Source: JAKFWF01 sp031367505
GTDB taxonomy: Bacteria; Pseudomonadota; Alphaproteobacteria; Rhizobiales; Hyphomicrobiaceae
Assembly: GCA_031367505.1 (NCBI GenBank)
Contig: JANLPY010000421.1
Coordinates: 1-64,000 of the forward strand
Length of the DNA: 64,000 nucleotides
Reading direction: 5' to 3'
The notes below the pieces were generated by a model. That model had not been told where the DNA came from and did no database searches. It saw only the letters and a list, made by a program, of their open reading frames with translations. Below, piece by piece: positions 33,064-42,202 of the stretch. Each line of letters starts with the position of its first letter. The first letter of the stretch is position 1. A program made the position numbers and the translations under genes.

Positions 33064-34107
33064 ATGACCACTAAATCCGCTACCGCAATGGGTTACCGGA
33101 TGCTCGGCCGATCCGGCATTAGAGTATCTGAGATCTGCCTTGGTACAATGATGTTCGGTGGCCCAACTGGGGAGCCGGAGGCGCAGCGCATCGTCGATCA
33201 TGCATACGATCACGGCGTCAATTTCATAGATACCGCCGATGTCTATACCGATGGGCACTCGGAGGCGGTGGTCGGTCGTGCCATCAAGGCAAAACGGCAA
33301 AATTGGATTTTGGCGACCAAGCTGGCCAATCCGGTCAAGGACGACAGTGGTCGCGTCATCGGCGGCGGGCTTTCGCGGCGCTGGATTATGCGCTCGATCG
33401 ATATCAGCCTCGCTCGTCTCGGCACCGATCATATCGATCTCTACTATACGCATAAGGTCGATCCGAATGTTCAATGGGACGATGTCGTATCGTCGATGGG
33501 CGATCTCATGCGAAGCGGGAAGATCGGCGCGTGGGGCATTTCGAACGTCCGCGCCTGGCATATTCCGGAGATCGTGCATCAATGCCGGATGCAGAATGTG
33601 CCGCAGCCGGTCGCACTACAGCCGTACTACAATTTGCTCAATCGGCAGCCAGAGGTAGAGCTGCTGGCGGCAGCCCGTCACTACGGACTTGGCGTTGCCT
33701 CTTATAGCCCGATTGCTCGCGGCATTCTCACGGCGAAATATGTGCCGGGCAGTAACGCTGATCCGGAAACGCGCGCGGGCCGTGCCGACAAGCGCATGAT
33801 GGAAACTGAGTGGCGCCCTGAGAGCATGAAGATCGCCCAGGAATTGGCACAACACGTCTCGGCGCGTGGCGGCTCGCTGATCCATTTCGCGGTGCAATGG
33901 GTGCTGAACAATCGTGCTCTGTCGTCGGTGATTGCTGGTCCGCGCACGTTCGAGCAATGGACGGGCTATACCGACTACCAGTCCTATAAGTGGTCGGGCG
34001 AGGATGAGGCTCTGGTGAACCGGCTCGTTGCCACAGGTCATCCGTCAACGCCCGGCTTCAACGATCCGCAATATCCAATCGAAGGCCGTTTTCCAAAAGT
34101 CGTTTGA
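33064..34107 (+). CDS. Aldo/keto reductase
   Basis: A TIM-barrel NADPH-dependent oxidoreductase of 347 residues. The catalytic tetrad is visible as Asp and Tyr in FIDTADVYTDGHSE, Lys in ILATKLANP and His in LYYTHKVDP. The C-terminal SVIAGPRTFEQWTGY is the NADP-binding part. It is most like the YghZ/Kv-beta-type branch with broad aldehyde substrates. It follows the TusA-like gene by 10 bp, and the SDR gene comes 30 bp after it, so these may share a transcript. Confidence 0.92.
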   Translation: MTTKSATAMGYRMLGRSGIRVSEICLGTMMFGGPTGEPEAQRIVDHAYDHGVNFIDTADVYTDGHSEAVVGRAIKAKRQNWILATKLANPVKDDSGRVIGGGLSRRWIMRSIDISLARLGTDHIDLYYTHKVDPNVQWDDVVSSMGDLMRSGKIGAWGISNVRAWHIPEIVHQCRMQNVPQPVALQPYYNLLNRQPEVELLAAARHYGLGVASYSPIARGILTAKYVPGSNADPETRAGRADKRMMETEWRPESMKIAQELAQHVSARGGSLIHFAVQWVLNNRALSSVIAGPRTFEQWTGYTDYQSYKWSGEDEALVNRLVATGHPSTPGFNDPQYPIEGRFPKVV

Positions 34108-34137
34108 TATATCGAACCCAGCGAGTGAGATAAGGCG

Positions 34138-34890
34138 ATGACATCTGAGCCCGCAGCTACCAAGCAATTTGCCGGCCGCATCGCACTGGTCACCGGTGCT
34201 TCGCGTGGCATCGGTCGCGCGGTGACGATGGCATTAGCGACGGCTGGCGCCCACGTCATCATCGTTGCGCGCACGACGGGCGCGCTCGAGGAAGTTGACG
34301 ACGAGGTGCGTGCTTTGGGTGGAACGGCAACGCTCGTCCGTCTCGATATGCGTAAGCCCGATCAGGTCGATGCTCTCGGCCCGAGTATATTCGAGCGCTG
34401 GGGTAAGCTCGATATACTCGTGGCCAACGCGGGCATCCTCGGACCGCTGTCGCCGCTGGCGCACATCACAAACGATTCGTGGTCCGACGTGATGGAAATC
34501 AACCTCAATGCCAATTGGCGGCTAATCCGCACGCTCGATCCGCTGTTGCGGCGTAGCGATGCTGGACGCGCGATCTTCGTTTCATCGGGAGCTGCGAGCG
34601 CGAAGAATGCTTATTGGGGACCATATGCGGTGTCCAAGGCTGGCCTCGAAGCGCTCGTGAAGACCTACGCGCACGAGATCGAGACCACCGCGATCCGCGC
34701 CAACATCATCAATCCAGGTCCGATCCGAACGGCAATGCGGGCGAAGGCGTTTCCCGGCGAAAATCCGCAGACCCTCGCGACGCCCGATCAGGTCGCGCCG
34801 TTGTTCCTCGAATTGGCCGACGCCGCGTGCACTGCAAACGGGCAGGTATTTAATTTTCGAAAGCCGAGCGCCGAACTCAGCATCGCGTAA
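34138..34890 (+). CDS. Short-chain dehydrogenase/reductase
   Basis: A Rossmann-fold oxidoreductase of 250 residues. The cofactor motif is TGASRGIGRAV near residue 19, and NAG is in LVANAGILG. The catalytic Ser lies in FVSSGAASAK, and the YxxxK pair is in YAVSKAGLE near residue 162. The basic residue context suggests NADP(H). The substrate cannot be told. It lies close downstream of the aldo/keto reductase with the same direction. Confidence 0.9.
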   Translation: MTSEPAATKQFAGRIALVTGASRGIGRAVTMALATAGAHVIIVARTTGALEEVDDEVRALGGTATLVRLDMRKPDQVDALGPSIFERWGKLDILVANAGILGPLSPLAHITNDSWSDVMEINLNANWRLIRTLDPLLRRSDAGRAIFVSSGAASAKNAYWGPYAVSKAGLEALVKTYAHEIETTAIRANIINPGPIRTAMRAKAFPGENPQTLATPDQVAPLFLELADAACTANGQVFNFRKPSAELSIA

Positions 34891-34968
34891 TCACGAGTGC
34901 CACTCTCGCATTCGGTGCTAGCCTACCAATATACGCATATGGGGGTCAGCCAACCGGAGTACGATCGC

Positions 34969-35106
34969 ATGACGGCGGAACCGACCGAAAAGAGTGCGCA
35001 GGATGCGCGGCAGGGCGAAACCGGCCAAGGCGTGCGTTATGTGTTGGGCATCGGCCTGTTGTTAGCGGTTATAGCCATGATCGCCGTAATGACTCTCATC
35101 AGATGA
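34969..35106 (+). CDS. Small single-pass membrane protein
   Basis: A 45-residue peptide beginning at the ATG of 34969, with CGGAG nine bases upstream. It is a charged N-terminal half followed by one hydrophobic helix (VLGIGLLLAVIAMIAVMTLIR). No family was recognised. A longer reading from 34897 is less likely, since it has no clear ribosome-binding site. Confidence 0.5.
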   Translation: MTAEPTEKSAQDARQGETGQGVRYVLGIGLLLAVIAMIAVMTLIR

Positions 35107-35137
35107 CATGTGCGCTTAGGACTGGATCTGAGCCGAG

Positions 35138-35163
35138 ATAACATGCACAATAGTGCATGTTAT
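35138..35163. promoter_or_regulatory. Perfect palindromic operator upstream of boxA
   Basis: ATAACATGCAC (35138-35148) and GTGCATGTTAT (35153-35163) are perfect 11-bp arms with a 4-bp spacer (AATA), ending 29 bp before the boxA ATG. The centre reads TGCA-N6-TGCA, the motif reported for BzdR/BoxR-type regulators of aromatic degradation. The regulator gene is not in this window. Confidence 0.75.
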
Positions 35164-35192
35164 TCTTCAGCTTGAACTACTGAGCGCGACAT

Positions 35193-36401
35193 ATGCAAAT
35201 CGAGACACCTGCGGTTGGATTGAAGAAACAGCATCTCATTGATCCTGAGATCTGCATCAGGTGCAACACGTGCGAAGAGACGTGCACGATCAATGCGGTC
35301 ACCCACGATGACAACAACTACGTGGTTGACGCCGAGAAATGCAACTACTGCATGGATTGCATTTCGCCGTGCCCGACCGGGGCGATCGACAACTGGCGCG
35401 TCGTCAAATCCGCCTTCAGCTTGGCGGAGCAGTTCTCGTGGGAAGACTTACCCAAGCAGGCGATATTCGAAGATGCTGAAACGACGTCGGCAATGGAAGC
35501 GCTGGAGGACGAAGTTTCCAGTTTGTTGGCGGAAGCTCACAAGGGCTCCGGCGGCAAACCTATCGCGCCGGCATCGGCCGCCAAACCCTCGGTCAATCTG
35601 TTCACGCGCGCAAAACCGGCCTTGGCTACAGTGCAAGGCAATTTTCGTCTGACCGCTGCGGACTGCGAGAGCGACGTCCGCCACATCGTCCTGCAATTCG
35701 AGGACAAACCAATCCCGGTTTTGGAGGGCCAGTCGATTGGTATCCTGGCGCCTGGTACCCGTCCGGACGGGCGGCCGCATGACGTGCGACTTTATACAGT
35801 TGCCTCAGCGCGCGATGGCGAGAAGCCGAACGGCAACAACATTGCACTCACCGTGAAGCGTTCCATCGGTGGTGTAGCGTCAAACTTCCTGTGCGACCTC
35901 AAGAAGGGCGACAAGGTACAAGTTACCGGTCCGTTCGGCGCCACGTTCCTGATGCCGAACGACCCGGCAGCTAATATCATCATGATCTGCACGGGGACCG
36001 GTTCCGCGCCGTTCCGCGCCTTTACCGAGCGTCGCCGTCGCGCGATGCCGGGCGCGAGTGGCCGTCTGATGATGTACTTTGGCGCGCGAACGCCGGCCGA
36101 GCTTCCATACTTCGGCCCGCTGCAAAAAGTACCCGCGTCGGTACTCGAAAAGCATTTGGTCTATTCACGCGTACCCGGCAAAACCAAGGAATACGTTCAA
36201 GACCGAATGCGCATCGAAGGTGTGAGAGTTTCGGATCTGTTGCGCTCCGATGCGACTCACATTTTCATCTGCGGCTTAAAAGGAATGGAGGCTGGCGTTG
36301 ACGAAGCGTTGGCCGACGTGTGCCGTCAACACAGTCTCGATTGGGCAGCGTTGAAACCGCTCATGCGCACCAGCGGCCGGTATCACGTCGAGACCTATTG
36401 A
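35193..36401 (+). CDS. boxA: Benzoyl-CoA epoxidase reductase subunit BoxA
   Basis: The NADPH-oxidising reductase of the benzoyl-CoA 2,3-epoxidase of the aerobic hybrid benzoate pathway; it passes electrons to BoxB. It has 402 residues. Two 4Fe-4S motifs stand at the N-terminus (Cys21, 24, 27, 31 and Cys50, 53, 56, 60). A ferredoxin-NADP reductase module follows, with FAD-binding RLYTVASAR and NADP-binding MICTGTGSAPFRA. The operator just upstream fits benzoyl-CoA control. No boxB or boxC is in the window, so the gene is isolated from its partners. Confidence 0.9.
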   Translation: MQIETPAVGLKKQHLIDPEICIRCNTCEETCTINAVTHDDNNYVVDAEKCNYCMDCISPCPTGAIDNWRVVKSAFSLAEQFSWEDLPKQAIFEDAETTSAMEALEDEVSSLLAEAHKGSGGKPIAPASAAKPSVNLFTRAKPALATVQGNFRLTAADCESDVRHIVLQFEDKPIPVLEGQSIGILAPGTRPDGRPHDVRLYTVASARDGEKPNGNNIALTVKRSIGGVASNFLCDLKKGDKVQVTGPFGATFLMPNDPAANIIMICTGTGSAPFRAFTERRRRAMPGASGRLMMYFGARTPAELPYFGPLQKVPASVLEKHLVYSRVPGKTKEYVQDRMRIEGVRVSDLLRSDATHIFICGLKGMEAGVDEALADVCRQHSLDWAALKPLMRTSGRYHVETY

Positions 36402-36421
36402 AAAGGTTGAGGTCAAAGGTC

Positions 36422-37339
36422 ATGTCACGCATGTCGATCGCGGTTGGATTGGCGATCGTCGGTGCTGCCGTGATCGTTGCTTGGTTCGGTTTGCCGGTCA
36501 GCCCGCAGACGTCCAACCGCGCCGCAACGCCGCGAAATCCCATTGCGGTGAAGGCAGGATCTGGCGAAAGCTTTCGCGATTGCTCCGAAGTTTGTCCCGA
36601 AATGGTTGTCATTCCGCCCGGTGATTTCTTGCTCGGCTCGGCTCCGGAAGAGCCCGAACGCGAGAATTGGAAGGAAGGCTCGGAGAGCCCGCAGGTACGA
36701 GTAGTACTCGCCCATTCGCTAGCGGTGGGAAAGTTCGCCGTGACGTTGGCCGAATGGGACGCCTGCATTTCGAGTGGTGGATGCGGCGGCTACAAACCCG
36801 ATGATCAAGGATGGGGACGCGGCCGGCGCCCGGTCATCAACGTCGATTGGCAACAAGCTCAGTCTTACGTTGAATGGCTCACTCAAAAAACCGGACGGAC
36901 GTATCGGTTGCTTTCAGAAACCGAGCGCGAGTACGCGACGCGCGCAGGCAGCATCACACCTTTCTGGTGGGGCACATCGATCGCGCCACAACAGGCCAAC
37001 TACAACGGATCTTCCGAGCCTTACGAAGGTGGTGGCGAGAAAGGCGAATACCAACGCAAGACGATGGTGGCCGACAGTTACAAAGCCAATCCTTGGGGGC
37101 TGTATCAGGTGCATGGCAACGTCTGGGAATGGACCGCTGATTGCTGGAACAATAGTCACGAAGGCAACCCGTTGGATGGCGCTGCGAGAACAACCGGCGA
37201 GTGCGAGCGCCGCGTGGTTCGCGGTGGCGCGTGGTACGATTCCCCCCGTGATTTGCGGTCGGCATTTCGCACCGGTTTCACCACGGGCACGAGCAACGAC
37301 ATGGTCGGCTTTCGCGTTGCGCGTGGGCTCGATCGGTAA
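36422..37339 (+). CDS. Formylglycine-generating-enzyme-like (SUMF1 domain) membrane-anchored protein
   Basis: A 305-residue protein with one N-terminal hydrophobic anchor (about residues 6-22) followed by a SUMF1/FGE-sulfatase domain (PGDFLLGS near 70, LLSETEREYATRAG near 160, NVWEWTADCW near 235, VVRGGAWYDSPRDLRSAFR near 270). The two active-site cysteines of true formylglycine-generating enzymes, in the segment after RGG, are absent here. No sulfatase gene is near. It is therefore probably not an FGE but a structural or other oxidative member. The first ATG follows AAAGG by 7 bases, and the gene comes 20 bp after boxA. Confidence 0.85.
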   Translation: MSRMSIAVGLAIVGAAVIVAWFGLPVSPQTSNRAATPRNPIAVKAGSGESFRDCSEVCPEMVVIPPGDFLLGSAPEEPERENWKEGSESPQVRVVLAHSLAVGKFAVTLAEWDACISSGGCGGYKPDDQGWGRGRRPVINVDWQQAQSYVEWLTQKTGRTYRLLSETEREYATRAGSITPFWWGTSIAPQQANYNGSSEPYEGGGEKGEYQRKTMVADSYKANPWGLYQVHGNVWEWTADCWNNSHEGNPLDGAARTTGECERRVVRGGAWYDSPRDLRSAFRTGFTTGTSNDMVGFRVARGLDR

Positions 37340-37570
37340 AATCGAATGCGGCGACCACGCCACATATCAATCGATCGAGACTAACTCCATCTGATTCCTG
37401 CCATTTTTTGAGTGCGGGGTAGTTGGGCAATGTCAAAGTGATTCGCGGCCGGCGGGCGACGGCCAGCGATTGACTGACAATTGAGTTCAGTATCCGACAG
37501 CAGTCAGTCTCGCGTGAACCAGAGCCATCCTGCAGCTCGCACAGTCCACCCTGTACGGAGGGATCACGCC

Positions 37571-37810
37571 ATGGATCTCAACATCATCGTCATGATCACA
37601 ATGCTTGCGCTGCCAAATGGCGACAACGGCGTGCATGTGAAACCGTTCACCAACGTATCGGAATGTGCCGAGGCGGCGGACATCGAAGCGACGGATCCGT
37701 TTGTAGCGCACGTGGAATGTTCGGAACTGAAAAACGGCGTCTTGACGCTGCACTTCAAGCAAAATGACGCCAAGCCGAGCGTGGCCGAATCGACCAAACC
37801 GCTGGGCTGA
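37571..37810 (+). CDS. Small hypothetical protein, possibly exported
   Basis: A 79-residue product starting at the ATG of 37571, which has GGAGG 8 bases upstream. A short hydrophobic segment (NIIVMITMLAL) at the N-terminus could be a weak signal, and two cysteines (CAEAADI and VECSEL) lie in the exported part. I do not recognise the family. It is flanked by 230 bp of empty DNA upstream. Confidence 0.5.
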   Translation: MDLNIIVMITMLALPNGDNGVHVKPFTNVSECAEAADIEATDPFVAHVECSELKNGVLTLHFKQNDAKPSVAESTKPLG

Positions 37811-37894
37811 CCAAAGCCCGCAATGAGCGAATTAGCACCGGAGTGGGGGGCCGTCCGGTCGCATCTTGTAAACATCAGAAACAGGAGTTCCCCG

Positions 37895-38221
37895 TTGAGC
37901 CAGGAGCCCATCGTAATGGCCGAGCAAGCCTGCCAGGAAGCCGTCGCCTACGACTTGATGCGCGACATTATGTTTGAAGATCCAGATCGGCCTAAACCTA
38001 ACACAGCCGAGTTTCGCGGCTACGTTCTGGATCTCTATTCTGAGTGTCTAGTCGCGGTGAGCGGCAAGCGCACCTTTTCAGCGCCCGGTACCCGGCTCGT
38101 GCCGCGTACGCCGGTCACAATTGAAAGCAGCAATGAGAATTGCAGCGCCAACAGCAACGGGACTGCCAAGCAGATAGATCCGCTGCGCAACAAAAAGCGG
38201 CTGCAGCAGGCGCAGGCGTAA
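37895..38221 (+). CDS. Hypothetical protein
   Basis: A 108-residue product read from the TTG at 37895, with AGGAG seven bases upstream. Without this codon the next start is ATG at 37916. The body (VAYDLMRDIMFEDPDRPKPNTAEFRGYVLDLYSECLVAV) looks helical and cytosolic; the rest is polar. No domain was recognised, and it ends 4 bp before the convergent ABC ATPase gene. The call is uncertain. Confidence 0.4.
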   Translation: MSQEPIVMAEQACQEAVAYDLMRDIMFEDPDRPKPNTAEFRGYVLDLYSECLVAVSGKRTFSAPGTRLVPRTPVTIESSNENCSANSNGTAKQIDPLRNKKRLQQAQA

Positions 38222-38225
38222 CGCA

Positions 38226-39308
38226 TCATACACGCAGGCTGGCGCCGGTAGTTACATCGAACAGATGTACCGCCGCTGTCGGCGCCTCGATCGTGAGTGT
38301 ATCGCTGCCGACGCCAGCGGCTGCGGCCGGCAGCGACATTACCATGGCCGATTTTCCACCGGCGAGCCCGTGGATGAGACGGGTTGCGCCCAACTCCTCG
38401 ACGAACTCCCTCGACAACAAAACCGTGTGCTTTGCGCCGGGAGCGGCAAGGACGAGGTCTTCCGGGCGCACACCGATCTCGACGACTTGGCCGGCCGCAC
38501 CGTTGAAGACTTTTGCGTCGTAGGCAAAGCGTCCGCCGCCATCACACTCGACAACGCCGGCTTGTACCACTTTGCCCGGCACCAGGTTCATCGCCGGCGA
38601 CCCGATAAAGGTCGCGACGAACTTCGAGGCCGGATGCCGGTAGACATCGATCGGGCTGCCGGTTTGCTCGATGCGGCCACCGTTCATGACGACAACGACA
38701 TCAGCGAGCGTCATTGCCTCGACCTGATCGTGCGTGACGAAGATCGATGTCGCCTTGAGCCGGTTGTGCAAACGCCGGATCTCGAGCCGCATCTGCACAC
38801 GAAGTTTGGCGTCAAGATTTGACAGCGGCTCATCAAAAAGAAATGCCTGTGGCTCGCGAACGACAGCGCGTCCCATGGCGACACGTTGGCGCTGACCGCC
38901 GGATAATGCACGTGGTTTGCGATCGAGGAATGGACCGATCTCCAGCATACGGGCGGCTTCGGCGACGCGCGTCTCGATCACGGCCTTATCGACGCCGCGA
39001 TTGCGTAAGCCATAGGCCATGTTGTCGTAGACGCTCATGTGCGGGTAGAGCGCATAATTCTGGAACACCATCGCGATGTCGCGGTCGGCGGGCTCCACGT
39101 TATTGACGACGCGGCCACCGATCGAGATGGTGCCGCGCGAGATGGTCTCAAGTCCGGCGATCATCCGCAGAAGTGTCGACTTCCCACAGCCCGACGGTCC
39201 GAGTAGCACCGTGAAGCTGCCGTCGGGAATCGTGAGGGTGATCCCTTTCACCGCCTCGACGCCACCGGCGTAGACCTTAGAGACCTGGTCGAGCGTTACC
39301 GATGCCAT
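38226..39308 (-). CDS. Sugar-type ABC transporter ATP-binding protein (UgpC/MalK family)
   Basis: The ATPase of a CUT1-type importer, 360 residues. Walker A is GPSGCGKST near residue 37, the signature is LSGGQRQRVAMGRAVVREP near 135, and Walker B is AFLFDEPLSNLDAKLR. The C-terminal 120 residues form the TOBE/regulatory domain. It is the last gene of a leftward group with two permeases, and its start overlaps the stop of the upstream phosphodiesterase gene by one base (TGATG). The UgpC-like type fits glycerol-3-phosphate or other polyols and sugars. Confidence 0.92.
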   Translation of the reverse strand: MASVTLDQVSKVYAGGVEAVKGITLTIPDGSFTVLLGPSGCGKSTLLRMIAGLETISRGTISIGGRVVNNVEPADRDIAMVFQNYALYPHMSVYDNMAYGLRNRGVDKAVIETRVAEAARMLEIGPFLDRKPRALSGGQRQRVAMGRAVVREPQAFLFDEPLSNLDAKLRVQMRLEIRRLHNRLKATSIFVTHDQVEAMTLADVVVVMNGGRIEQTGSPIDVYRHPASKFVATFIGSPAMNLVPGKVVQAGVVECDGGGRFAYDAKVFNGAAGQVVEIGVRPEDLVLAAPGAKHTVLLSREFVEELGATRLIHGLAGGKSAMVMSLPAAAAGVGSDTLTIEAPTAAVHLFDVTTGASLRV

Positions 39309-40576
39309 CAGTGGATTCCCTGCAATGCAATGCCATCGAGCCCCGACGTGTCGCGGCCAAGATACGTCAAAATCGTTGGCGCCAAGTCAACCGGTGTCAC
39401 CGCCCGATGATCGATCCGAGCTGGCCGGAAACCACCACCGTCGATCATCAGGAATGGCATCTGCTCGTATTTGGATAGCCCGCCGTGTTGTCCGAAACCA
39501 AGCCGGTCGGGTTTACCGAACTGGGGTTTGGCGACAAGGCTGCGTCCCCGGATTCCGAACTCGTTTGGCTCGTCATCGGATTGCATGGAAACGGCGAATG
39601 CCAAGCCATTGTGGGCCGCCTGACCAACTTCGCCGAGCCGTTCGCTACCGAGAACCTGGCCGGCCCACGATTGCGCCCGCAGGAATTTGTCGATGCCGGG
39701 AATTCGGCCCGTGCTCGATGGCGCGACATAAATCAACGCCGACGTGCCGTTTGAAACGGCTGCGACGTCTCCCGAACCTGTACCGGATTTCAGGCCGGCA
39801 GAGATCAGCTCGGCATCGATGTCGATGATGCCGGTCACGGTTTCATGGCCGTGATCCGATCCGATCATCAGCAAAACATCTTCGCCTCTTGCCCGCAACC
39901 GATCGACCGCGGCGATGACCAATCCGGCATTGTGATCGGCTGAACGCACCACCTCCAACATCTCAGGTGAGCCCAGGGCCATGGTGTGTTGCGCGTGGTC
40001 GGGTTCGCCGGTCCACAACACAGCGAGTGCCGGTTTGCGGTGGGCCAGCACTTCCGCGCAGAACCTCTCTGTCATATGACGATCGCCGGCCGGATCGAGA
40101 TTGATGTTCAATTCGTCTTCGGTGCGCACCCGTTGGCGCCCGGGCCCGAACGAGCCAGCGCGATTATAGACATACCCGAAACCATCTGGGTCATGCGCGT
40201 AAGCGGCACCGGGTGATACGTTGTTGAAGACGATGACACCACCGTGCGACGACAGGCGTTCCGCCATCGTAGGTTTCGCTAACGACTGGCCGGTGAGCGT
40301 GCGCTTCTTTTGCAGGAACTCGGGATCGCCTGCGTCATAGACGACGAGTTCGCCGTCTTGCAACAGTGCCATGGTGTTGCCCTGTAGCCCGTGCCGTGCA
40401 GGCAAGCAGCCGGTGGCGAAAGTCGATGAGACGACACGTGTCGCCGATGGAAAAACCGACCGGTATGCTGCGAACGACGTTGCGCGATTGGCGAACGCAC
40501 AAAGGTGCGGGGTCCATTCCGGCTTGATGAAATCCCGCCGCAAGCCATCGAGATTGACGTAGACTGTGCGTTGCAT
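39308..40576 (-). CDS. Alkaline-phosphatase-fold phosphodiesterase
   Basis: A type I phosphodiesterase/nucleotide pyrophosphatase-like protein of 422 residues. It has the metal- and nucleophile-bearing N-terminus VYVNLDGLRRDFI and, in the expected place of the nucleophile, FPSATRVVSSTFATG. The later metal sites are WTGEPDHAQH and GSDHGHETVTGI. No signal peptide is seen, so it probably acts in the cytosol on an imported phosphorylated or phosphodiester solute. It is translationally coupled to the ATPase gene (TGATG) and lies 2 bp after the permease gene. Confidence 0.85.
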   Translation of the reverse strand: MQRTVYVNLDGLRRDFIKPEWTPHLCAFANRATSFAAYRSVFPSATRVVSSTFATGCLPARHGLQGNTMALLQDGELVVYDAGDPEFLQKKRTLTGQSLAKPTMAERLSSHGGVIVFNNVSPGAAYAHDPDGFGYVYNRAGSFGPGRQRVRTEDELNINLDPAGDRHMTERFCAEVLAHRKPALAVLWTGEPDHAQHTMALGSPEMLEVVRSADHNAGLVIAAVDRLRARGEDVLLMIGSDHGHETVTGIIDIDAELISAGLKSGTGSGDVAAVSNGTSALIYVAPSSTGRIPGIDKFLRAQSWAGQVLGSERLGEVGQAAHNGLAFAVSMQSDDEPNEFGIRGRSLVAKPQFGKPDRLGFGQHGGLSKYEQMPFLMIDGGGFRPARIDHRAVTPVDLAPTILTYLGRDTSGLDGIALQGIH

Positions 40577-40578
40577 CC

Positions 40579-41430
40579 CTACTTCTCCGTCTCCACCAGT
40601 CCCTTGACGAACCAGCGCTGCATCAACACGACCACCAGTACTGGCGGCAACATGGCGAGCATCGCGGTTGCCATGACCACGTTCCACTCGGTCAGTGCGT
40701 CGGCCGTGACGATCATCTTCTTGATGCCGATGACAACCGTCTGCATGTCGTCACGGGTGGTGATCAGCAGCGGCCATAGATACTGGTTCCAGCCGTAGAT
40801 GAAGAGGATCACGAACAAGGCCGCAATGTTTGTTACCGATAGTGGGAGGAGCGTATCCTTGAAGAACTTCCACGGGCCCGCACCGTCGAGTTTCGATGCT
40901 TCGATCAGCTCATCGGGGATCGTCATGAAGAATTGGCGGAAGAACAAAGTCGCGGTGGCCGATGCGATCAGTGGGATCGTCAAGCCGGCGTAGGTATCGA
41001 GCAATCCCAGGTCGGCGACGATCTTGTAGGTCGGATAAATGCGCACCTCGACGGGAAGCATCAGTGTCATGAAGATCAGCCAGAACGCTGTCATGCGAAA
41101 TGGAAACTTGAAGTACACGACCGCGTAGGCCGAAAGTATCGAGATCGTGATTTTGCCGAAAGCGATGATGCCGGCCATCAGCATGCTGTTCATCAACATC
41201 TGCCACACCGGCTGGCGGGTGGTGCCGCTGGTGCCGATGAACAGCGCCTTGTAGTAAGTTTCAAAAAATAGCGGACCGGGTGTAACGGGCATTTTTCCGT
41301 TAGCGATCAGATCTTGCGGGTGCGTCGAGCCGACGAAGCACAGGTATACCGGAAATGCGATGATCGCGATGCCGGCGATCAGGATCACGTGTGGCACGAA
41401 GTTGCGCCAGAAGCCTTGCTGCTCAACCAT
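40579..41430 (-). CDS. ABC transporter permease (UgpE/MalG type)
   Basis: An inner-membrane subunit of 283 residues with six predicted helices. The permease signature is the EAA loop near DELIEASKLDGAGPWKFFKDTLLPLS (about residue 195). The start ATG at 41428-41430 overlaps the 3' end of the creatininase-like gene by 8 bp. A longer reading from 41541 lies within that gene and is rejected. It pairs with the permease at 42202-43083 as a heterodimer. Confidence 0.93.
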   Translation of the reverse strand: MVEQQGFWRNFVPHVILIAGIAIIAFPVYLCFVGSTHPQDLIANGKMPVTPGPLFFETYYKALFIGTSGTTRQPVWQMLMNSMLMAGIIAFGKITISILSAYAVVYFKFPFRMTAFWLIFMTLMLPVEVRIYPTYKIVADLGLLDTYAGLTIPLIASATATLFFRQFFMTIPDELIEASKLDGAGPWKFFKDTLLPLSVTNIAALFVILFIYGWNQYLWPLLITTRDDMQTVVIGIKKMIVTADALTEWNVVMATAMLAMLPPVLVVVLMQRWFVKGLVETEK

Positions 41431-42202
41431 TGTTACGACCCACCCAGGTCCCGGGATTTGCAATAAGCTCGCCGAGCGTCTTCGAGCAGGCGTCGAGTAG
41501 CGCTTCACCTTTTGCCTGGCTCGCCCGGCGGGGATCGCCAATCACGCCGTTTGGCGTGAACGATTTTAGCGACCGGAAGCGCTGTGCTGGCGGCATCAGG
41601 ACATGGCGCGAGTTGGCGAAGTTGGGGCCAATCGCCTCGGCTATACGGTCGTATTTGACGGTGCCCGGCGCCAGTACCATCATCAGCGACGTTTCGAGCT
41701 CGCAGGCGTGCAGCACGCTTGTTTGATCTTCGAGGATGCCGCCGAGAAGAGGTAGCGCCAGTTCAAAATAGGTCGTCGCGATCAGGTCGAGCGAGGTATG
41801 CCGCGCAAAGTCCGGGAGTAACGCGTTCAGCGCGGAGACATTGCCGCCGTGTCCGTTGACAATTGCAACACGCTGGAAGCCGGCCCGCTCGATGCTTTGC
41901 AGGAACGCGATGAGCACGCTCCGATAGGTCGGGATATCGAAAGTGAATGTGCCGCCGAACGCCATGTGATGTTCGGCCATGCCGCACCACAGCGTCGGCG
42001 CGACGATAACGGGGGTGTCTTGACGGATGCGATCAGCCGCCGCCTTGCAAACCCCCTCGCACAGTATGGTGTCGACCCCGACGGGTAAGTGTGGGCCGTG
42101 CTGCTCCATCGAGGCAACGGGGAGTATGACGACCGCACCAGCTTTTGCCAGCGCGTTGATATCTTCGGCCGTGAGTTCTTTCCAAAGTGCGGATGCGGTC
42201 AT
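41423..42202 (-). CDS. Creatininase-family amidohydrolase
   Basis: A zinc-dependent amidohydrolase-like protein of 259 residues, related to creatininase and to formamide hydrolases of the MftE/FAPy type. The metal ligands are visible: Glu/His in PVASMEQHGPHLPVGVDT, the His pair in CGMAEHHMAFGGT, and the Glu near CELETSLMM. The active-site segment NGHGGNVSALN is complete. The substrate is unknown. It lies between two permease genes in the leftward operon with short overlaps at both ends, which implies a common function with transport. Confidence 0.9.
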   Translation of the reverse strand: MTASALWKELTAEDINALAKAGAVVILPVASMEQHGPHLPVGVDTILCEGVCKAAADRIRQDTPVIVAPTLWCGMAEHHMAFGGTFTFDIPTYRSVLIAFLQSIERAGFQRVAIVNGHGGNVSALNALLPDFARHTSLDLIATTYFELALPLLGGILEDQTSVLHACELETSLMMVLAPGTVKYDRIAEAIGPNFANSRHVLMPPAQRFRSLKSFTPNGVIGDPRRASQAKGEALLDACSKTLGELIANPGTWVGRNNG

